From the NCBI RefSeq assembly GCF_003602235.1, contig NZ_QZVS01000096.1, positions 1-64,000 on the forward strand: a stretch of 64,000 nt of DNA. The letters are read 5' to 3'. Both the position numbers and the translations under genes were made by a program. The notes beneath the pieces were generated by a model. The model was not told where the DNA came from. It saw only the letters and a program-made list of their open reading frames with translations, and made no database searches. This stretch comes from Cryobacterium melibiosiphilum. Its GTDB lineage: Bacteria; Actinomycetota; Actinomycetes; Actinomycetales; Microbacteriaceae. Numbering within the stretch: the stretch's first letter is position 1; each line of letters opens with the position of its first letter. Below, piece by piece: positions 59,157 to 64,000 of this stretch.

Positions 59157-60524
59157 ATGACTCCTCCTTTGACCGCTCCCGCCCCGGGAAGCGCGCCCAG
59201 CGTCACCCAGGCCAATCCACGCCGCGCGGCGGCCGCCGCCTGGATCGGCAGCGCCCTCGAGTACTACGACTTCTTCATCTACGGCACCGCCGCGGCGCTC
59301 GTCTTCGGCCGGGTCTTCTTTCCCGACAGCAACCCGCTCGCCGGCACCCTGCTCGCCCTGGCCACCTTCGGCGTCGGCTACCTCGCCCGCCCGATCGGCG
59401 CCCTCGTGCTCGGCCACCTCGGCGACACCGTCGGCCGCAAGAAGGTGCTCGTCTTCACGGTGCTGCTGATGGGGATCTCGACCGTGCTGGTGGGCTTCCT
59501 GCCGAGCTACGAACAGATCGGGGTCGCCGCGCCGATCCTGCTGGTCGTGCTGCGCCTGGCCCAGGGCTTCTCGGCCGGCGGCGAACAGGCCGGCGCCAAC
59601 TCGATGTCGATGGAACACGCCCCCGACCACCGCCGGGCGTTCTTCACGAGCTTCACACTCAGCGGAACCCAGGCCGGGCAGATCTTCGCCACCGCGGTAT
59701 TCATTCCGGTCGCGCTGCTGCCCGAGGCCGACCTGCTCAGCTGGGGCTGGCGCATCCCGTTCTGGATCAGCGCCATCGTGATCGTGGTCGCCTTTCTCAT
59801 TCGTCGCACCCTCGACGAGACCCCGGTCTTCACGGCCGAGGTCGCCGGCGGCGCCGTCGCCGAGGTGCCCGTGCGGGTGCTGTTCCGCGACCACTGGCGG
59901 GGAGTGCTGCGCGTGATCGCCGCCGCCCTGATCGCCTCCGTCAGCACGATCTTCACCGTTTACGCCCTGAGCTTCGCCGTGAACACGGTGGGGCTGGACC
60001 GCACCACCATGCTCTGGGTCGGGGTGCTGGCCAACGTGGCCGCGCTCGGCACGATCCCGCTGTGGGCCATGCTCAGTGACCGGGTCGGCCGCAAACCCGT
60101 CTTCATCACGGGGTCGCTCGGCTGCGCGGCGCTGATGTTCGCCTACCTCTACGCCATCTCGATCGCGAACTACCCGCTCATCTTCATCGTGGGTATCGGC
60201 ATGTTCGGCTTCATCTACACGGCCACCTCGGCCGTCTGGCCGGCCTTCTATGCCGAGATGTTCCCCGCCGCCGTGCGGCTCTCGGGCATGGCCATCGGCA
60301 CCCAGATCGGCTTCGCGGTTGCCGGATTCGCGCCGACGATCGCGATCGCCGCGGCCGGGGACGGCCCCAACGCCTGGCTGATCGTGGCCGCCATCACCGC
60401 GGTCATCTGCCTGATCAACGTGATCGCCGTCGCCACCGCCAAGGAGACCTTCCGGGTGCCGATGAACGAGCTCGGGCTGAAGCCCGGGGCAACCGTTCGC
60501 CAATCCGGTTCGGTCAAGGTGTAG
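59157..60524 (+). CDS. qsuA: MHS-family (shikimate/quinate-type) MFS transporter
   Basis: 455 residues, 12 membrane segments. The MHS subfamily signature is visible (WIGSALEYYDFFIYGTAAALVFGRVFFP; GHLGDTVGRKKVLV). It lies 29 bases after the dehydratase gene, so it is the likely uptake system for the operon's substrate, comparable to Corynebacterium QsuA. Substrate is inferred from context. Confidence 0.85.
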   Translation: MTPPLTAPAPGSAPSVTQANPRRAAAAAWIGSALEYYDFFIYGTAAALVFGRVFFPDSNPLAGTLLALATFGVGYLARPIGALVLGHLGDTVGRKKVLVFTVLLMGISTVLVGFLPSYEQIGVAAPILLVVLRLAQGFSAGGEQAGANSMSMEHAPDHRRAFFTSFTLSGTQAGQIFATAVFIPVALLPEADLLSWGWRIPFWISAIVIVVAFLIRRTLDETPVFTAEVAGGAVAEVPVRVLFRDHWRGVLRVIAAALIASVSTIFTVYALSFAVNTVGLDRTTMLWVGVLANVAALGTIPLWAMLSDRVGRKPVFITGSLGCAALMFAYLYAISIANYPLIFIVGIGMFGFIYTATSAVWPAFYAEMFPAAVRLSGMAIGTQIGFAVAGFAPTIAIAAAGDGPNAWLIVAAITAVICLINVIAVATAKETFRVPMNELGLKPGATVRQSGSVKV

Positions 60525-60631
60525 GCGGCACCAGCGGATAGGGTGGGGAACCGGCGAGCACGACGGCCGGCTTCCCCGGCCTGCATTCCAGGTGTGGGAC
60601 GGTAGAACGGCACGAAGGTCGAAGGAGAACC

Positions 60632-61336
60632 ATGAACGCGATCGTCGCGGAGGACGGCCCGCTCCGCCGTGATCCGGAGCGCACGAAGCGCGAGATCCTC
60701 GAGGTCGCCACGGCCGAGTTTTCGGCGAGCGGCTTCGCCGGTGCCCGCGTGGACCGCATCGCGGAGCTGACCCGCACGACCAAGCGCATGATCTATTACT
60801 ACTTCGAATCCAAGGAAGGCCTGTACCTCCAGGTCATGGAGCGGGCGTACGCGCTGATCCGCACCATCGAGCGGCAGCTCGACGTGGCGGGACTGACCCC
60901 GGTCGACGGCCTGCGCGCCGTCGCGGAATTCACCTACGACCACCACACCAGCCATCCAGACTTCATCCGTCTCGTCAACATCGAGAACATCCACCGGGCC
61001 GAGCACATCGGCAAGTCGGCCGTGATCCACGACCTCAACTCGACCGCGATCGACACCCTCGACGACCTGCTGCGCCGCGGAGTCGCGTCGGGCGAGTTTC
61101 GCACCGATATCGACGCCCTCGACCTGCACCTGCTGATCAGCTCCTACTGTTTTTTCCAGGTCGCCAATCGCTATACGTTTCGCACCCTGTTCGGTCGGGA
61201 CATGCTCGAACCCGAGCGGCACTCGTATTACCGCCGGCTGGTCGGCGATATGATCGTGGCGACCATGACTGACCTGGCCCGTCCCGATCTGATTCAGCCG
61301 GCCTCGGGCAGTGACCGGTCGGGGCCGCTCCGCTAG
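60632..61336 (+). CDS. TetR/AcrR-family regulator of the quinate/shikimate operon
   Basis: 234 residues. N-terminal HTH: RTKREILEVATAEFSASGFAGARVDRIAELTRTTKRMIYYYFESKEGLY. The ligand domain has TYDHHTSHPDFIRLVNIENIHR, typical of the group with a TetR_C domain near aromatic-acid genes. 107 bases after the transporter in the same direction. C. glutamicum uses a different regulator family (QsuR), so this is a replacement. Confidence 0.85.
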   Translation: MNAIVAEDGPLRRDPERTKREILEVATAEFSASGFAGARVDRIAELTRTTKRMIYYYFESKEGLYLQVMERAYALIRTIERQLDVAGLTPVDGLRAVAEFTYDHHTSHPDFIRLVNIENIHRAEHIGKSAVIHDLNSTAIDTLDDLLRRGVASGEFRTDIDALDLHLLISSYCFFQVANRYTFRTLFGRDMLEPERHSYYRRLVGDMIVATMTDLARPDLIQPASGSDRSGPLR

Positions 61337-61575
61337 AGACGACGGATGGCGACCGCATCTCGGTTTGCAACTTCGGACTGCGCTCAGGGACGCCTGAGGA
61401 TATTCAGAAGCTGGTGCGCGGCGAGTCGGTGGATCCCGCGCGGATGTACTTTCGGTGCAGCATCCGTCTGGACGCTGCCGGGCAACGACGGTCGTGGCTG
61501 CGTTCCAAAATAATCATCGAAACGGACGAGCGGTTCACGAACAGCGTGCGTCTCAAGCTCTTCAACGTGGAGTGA
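61337..61575 (+). pseudogene. 5'-truncated DUF3237 gene remnant
   Basis: Reading the frame that ends at TGA 61573-61575 gives NFGLRSGTPEDIQKLVRGES, then VDPARMYFRCSIRLDAAG, and FTNSVRLKLFNVE, the C-terminal half of DUF3237 proteins (normally about 150 residues). The frame has no credible start: it emerges directly from the TetR stop. Its last bases overlap the MarR 3' end. A deletion seems to have fused the remnant to the TetR gene end. Confidence 0.6.
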
Positions 61576-62140
61576 CGCCCTCGATGGGTGGGGTCTGGTC
61601 GAAGGCGATGCGGCGCAGCAGTGAGCGCAGTTGCTCGCGCTCGGCCGGGCTGAGATCACGCAGGGAGTCGTCTTCGGCGGCCTGGATGACGGCCGCGGCC
61701 TGCCGGTAGAGTATCCGGCCGGCGGCGGTGGCTACGATCACCTTGGAGCGACGATCGCGCGAGTCCTGCTCGCGGGTCACCGCGCCCCGATTTTCGAGGT
61801 GGTCGACCAAGGCGACGATCTGGCTCGGGTCGAGGCTGAGAAAAGCCGCGAGTTCGCGTTGGGAGGGATTCTGGCCGCTGCAGGCCAGGGACAGAACTGA
61901 ATACGACCGCACGCGCAGGTCGAGTTCGGCGAGCATGGCATTGGCGCGACTTGATCCGATCGACCGAGCCCGCGCGGTCATGAACTCGATCTCGTTGGCC
62001 AGGTCCGTGTCGTGCAGCCGGTCCGGGTCGCGCAGTCGGACCCCGATCGCGTCGGCCGACCCCGGTGAGTCGGCTGCGGCGGCGGTGGTCGCCGGTGAGG
62101 CGGGCACCGTTGCGCCGGGAATGGACTCTGTCATTGTCAT
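61562..62140 (-). CDS. MarR-family regulator
   Basis: 192 residues from ATG 62140 (ATG 62134 is also possible). After a disordered Ala/Pro-rich start, a winged helix: LRVRSYSVLSLACSGQNPSQRELAAFLSLDPSQIVALVDHLENRGAVTREQDSRDRRSKVIVAT. Divergent from the SDR/amidohydrolase pair, with nested palindromes between. Confidence 0.85.
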   Translation of the reverse strand: MTMTESIPGATVPASPATTAAAADSPGSADAIGVRLRDPDRLHDTDLANEIEFMTARARSIGSSRANAMLAELDLRVRSYSVLSLACSGQNPSQRELAAFLSLDPSQIVALVDHLENRGAVTREQDSRDRRSKVIVATAAGRILYRQAAAVIQAAEDDSLRDLSPAEREQLRSLLRRIAFDQTPPIEGVTPR

Positions 62141-62145
62141 AGAAT

Positions 62146-62187
62146 AAACCATACCTTTTTAGTTGACTTTTTCAACGGTATAGGTTT
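62146..62187. promoter_or_regulatory. Nested palindromes in the MarR/SDR divergent promoter
   Basis: Outer arms AAACCATACC (62146-62155) and GGTATAGGTTT (62177-62187), with one extra base, enclose an exact inner palindrome GTTGA-CTTTT-TCAAC (62162-62176). The AT-rich stretch contains possible -35 words TTGACT (plus) and TTGAAA (minus). Likely MarR operator. Confidence 0.55.
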
Positions 62188-62249
62188 TCATGGGTTTTAC
62201 AGCAGCACCAACCCGTGGCACCGACGCCACACCTGAGCTAGGAGTCACA

Positions 62250-63194
62250 ATGACGTTGACCGGCAAAGTACTGAGTGGCAAGGTCGCAATCGTGACCGGT
62301 AGCGGCCGAGGCCTCGGCCTGGCCTATGCGCAGGAACTGGCGCGGCAGGGAGCATCTGTTGTGATCAACGACGTCGACCAGCTGATCGCCGATGACGCCG
62401 TCGCCAGCATCACGAACGCTGGCGGCCAGGCCGTCGCCGTGGTCGCCCCGGTGGGCTCGACCGCCACCGCGCAGCAGCTCGTCGCCCAGGCCGTGGAGAG
62501 CTTCGGCCGCCTCGACATCCTGGTGACCAATGCGGGCGTGCTGCGCGACACCGTGGTCTGGAAGATGACCGACGACGACTTCGACACCGTCATCAACGTA
62601 CACCTGCGTGGCACGTTCACCTGCGTGCGCGAGGCCGCCATCCGCTTTCGCGAACAGGGCGAGGGCGGCCGCATCATCTGCATCGGCTCGCCCACCGGCC
62701 AGCGCGGCAACTTCGGCCAGACCAACTATGCCGCCGCGAAGGCCGGCATCGTGGGCATGGTGCGCACCTGGTCGATGGAACTGGCCCCCGCCAACGTCAC
62801 CGTCAACGCCGTCGTGCCCGTCGCGGCGACCGCGATGACCGACACCGTTCCCTTCTTCAAGGCCTTCAACGACGCCGCGGCCCGCGGCGAGACCATGCCG
62901 CCCTTCGCCCGCCGCGTGCTCGGCTACGGCACCGCCCAGGACGTCGCCGGGGTCGTCGGGTTTCTCGCCTCCGACGCCGCGGCAGGCATCACCGGCCAGG
63001 TCGTCGGTTCCGGCGGCGACCGCATCCAGCTTTGGTCGCACCCCGAGGTCGTCGCGACCGCCTTCGAAACCGGCGGCTGGACCGTCGAAACCCTCAGCGA
63101 AGACTTCTCCTCGCTGTTCGGGGACAAGCTCCAGAGCGTGGGCGAGAAGCTGCCCGAACTGCCCGCCGAGCTGCAGCCCACCGCGGCAAAATAG
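62250..63194 (+). CDS. SDR-family NAD(P)-dependent oxidoreductase (HSD17B4-like)
   Basis: 314 residues from ATG 62250, chosen for the AGGAG 5 bases upstream and MTLTGKVLSGKVAIVTG start; the ATG at 62190 would add 20 unlikely residues. SDR motifs: GSGRGLG cofactor loop, NAGVLRD, IGSPTGQRG (Ser position), NYAAAKAG (YxxxK). The C-terminal extension (about 245-314) is typical of the peroxisomal-enzyme-like group. Two bases separate its stop from the amidohydrolase. Confidence 0.85.
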   Translation: MTLTGKVLSGKVAIVTGSGRGLGLAYAQELARQGASVVINDVDQLIADDAVASITNAGGQAVAVVAPVGSTATAQQLVAQAVESFGRLDILVTNAGVLRDTVVWKMTDDDFDTVINVHLRGTFTCVREAAIRFREQGEGGRIICIGSPTGQRGNFGQTNYAAAKAGIVGMVRTWSMELAPANVTVNAVVPVAATAMTDTVPFFKAFNDAAARGETMPPFARRVLGYGTAQDVAGVVGFLASDAAAGITGQVVGSGGDRIQLWSHPEVVATAFETGGWTVETLSEDFSSLFGDKLQSVGEKLPELPAELQPTAAK

Positions 63195-63196
63195 CC

Positions 63197-64000
63197 ATGG
63201 TCTACGAACTGGGCTTGAACGTTGACGCGCTCACGGCCATCGACACGCACGTGCACATCGAGGTCGGTGACGACGGGCACAACGCCCTGCCGCAGCCGCT
63301 CGTCGACGCCGCGAGCAAATATTTCAAAACGGATGCCCCGCGCCCCGGCCTCGATGAGATCGCTGCGATGTACCGCGAACGCGCGATGGCCGCGGTCGTC
63401 TTCACCGTCGACGCTTCCCGCAGCCTGAATCATCGCCCCAACAGCAGCGAGGAGATCGCGGTCGGCGCCGCGCGCAACAACGACGTGCTGATTCCGTTCG
63501 GCTCCGTCGACCCCACCCGGGGAGCGGATGCCGTGACCCAGGCCCAGCGCCTGGCCGGCGATTTCGGGGTGCGCGGCTTCAAATTCCACCCGACTGTGCA
63601 GAACTTCAACCCGAGCGACGAGCAGTTCTACCCGCTCTGGGCCGCGCTGCAGGACCTCAGGCTGCCGGCGCTCTTCCACACCGGACAGACCGGCATCGGC
63701 TCGGGCCTGCCCGGCGGTTTCGGCCTCAAACTCGGATTGTCCAACCCGATGCTGCTCGACAACGTCGCCGCCGACTTTCCCGCGCTGCCGATCATCATGG
63801 CCCACCCGAGCGTGCCGTGGCAGGACGAAGCCCTCGCCGTCGCCACACACAAACAAAATGTCTACATCGACCTGTCCGGGTGGTCGCCGAAGTACTTTCC
63901 CGAAAACCTCGTGCGCCAGGCCAACTCGTTCCTGCAGGACAAAGTGCTCTTCGGCAGCGACTTTCCCCTGATCAGCCCCGACCGCTGGCTGAAAGACTTC
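63197..64000 (+). CDS. Amidohydrolase-family (amidohydrolase_2) enzyme, cut by window end
   Basis: 268 residues visible from ATG 63197 with no stop. TIM-barrel metal motifs: DTHVHIE near residue 17, GFKFHPTVQNFNPSD, LFHTGQTGIG, IIMAHPSVPWQDEA, FGSDFPLISPDRWLKDF. This group includes aromatic-acid decarboxylases (gamma-resorcylate type) and lactone hydrolases. Coupled to the SDR gene; the pair may handle a cyclic or aromatic substrate sensed by the MarR protein. Confidence 0.8.
   Translation, partial: MVYELGLNVDALTAIDTHVHIEVGDDGHNALPQPLVDAASKYFKTDAPRPGLDEIAAMYRERAMAAVVFTVDASRSLNHRPNSSEEIAVGAARNNDVLIPFGSVDPTRGADAVTQAQRLAGDFGVRGFKFHPTVQNFNPSDEQFYPLWAALQDLRLPALFHTGQTGIGSGLPGGFGLKLGLSNPMLLDNVAADFPALPIIMAHPSVPWQDEALAVATHKQNVYIDLSGWSPKYFPENLVRQANSFLQDKVLFGSDFPLISPDRWLKDF

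Noticed and set aside
1-64000. CRISPR array, prophage, insertion sequence or rRNA
   Set aside because: No regularly spaced repeats, transposase, integrase or rRNA sequence was seen.

Overview
The window is GC-rich, actinobacterial chromosomal DNA. It most likely comes from the family Microbacteriaceae (a Cryobacterium/Leifsonia-like organism). The basis is gene content and order: ppa/tilS-hpt-ftsH-folE-folP-folB-folK-DUF3180, then two PH-domain proteins, a DUF2520 protein, panC and lysS, then clpC, an Rv2747-type acetyltransferase and radA. Strong G/C third codon positions, GTG/TTG starts and a DUF559 gene agree with this. No phage, plasmid, integrase, transposase or CRISPR was seen. The species was not determined.

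Layout. 1-1164: end of an unrecognised minus-strand gene and tRNA genes Phe, Asp and Glu with terminators. 1165-4063: two overlapping secreted cell-wall hydrolases (M23 and NlpC/P60) sharing a coiled-coil module. 4234-17173: housekeeping block with pyrophosphatase, tRNA-Ile lysidine synthetase, HPRT, FtsH, folate genes, membrane PH proteins, pantothenate and LysRS genes, mostly coupled by 4-base stop/start overlaps. 17203-20974: a DUF559 nuclease-fold gene bracketed by two direct copies of an 84-bp palindromic repeat, a cardiolipin synthase, and a DUF2975/XRE pair with repeated operator words. 21121-32885: ClpC, acetyltransferase, a 1679-residue surface nuclease/5'-nucleotidase, an SseB-like protein, RadA and an SGNH hydrolase. 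32986-40331: tRNA-Ser, an SDR, a copper block (CPH-type P-ATPase, multicopper oxidase, DUF305, DUF6153) and an OhrR/OsmC pair.

40336-52115: accessory metabolism. A PRISE-type reductase is followed by a four-gene ATP-dependent ketone carboxylase operon (extra HyuA, then gamma, beta and alpha subunits), an unrecognised 274-residue protein, and a divergent AcoR-type activator without the sigma-54 contact motif. A perfect 7-3-7 inverted repeat lies between the operon and the activator. 52145-53796: a CsoR/CstR-like operator, a membrane protein, a rhodanese lipoprotein and a DUF2231 protein.

53858-64000: an acyl-CoA dehydrogenase with a divergent Lrp regulator, then a quinate/shikimate catabolic operon (dehydroquinase, dehydrogenase, dehydroshikimate dehydratase, MHS transporter, TetR regulator) leading to protocatechuate, a truncated DUF3237 gene, and a MarR/SDR/amidohydrolase cluster that runs off the window. 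Ketone carboxylation and shikimate use suggest a soil or plant-litter heterotroph. The copper, peroxide and persulfide-type genes give stress handling.

The best candidates for something undescribed are the 84-bp repeat family around the DUF559 gene (third copy at 41524-41607) and the ketone carboxylase operon with its unusual extra members and regulator.
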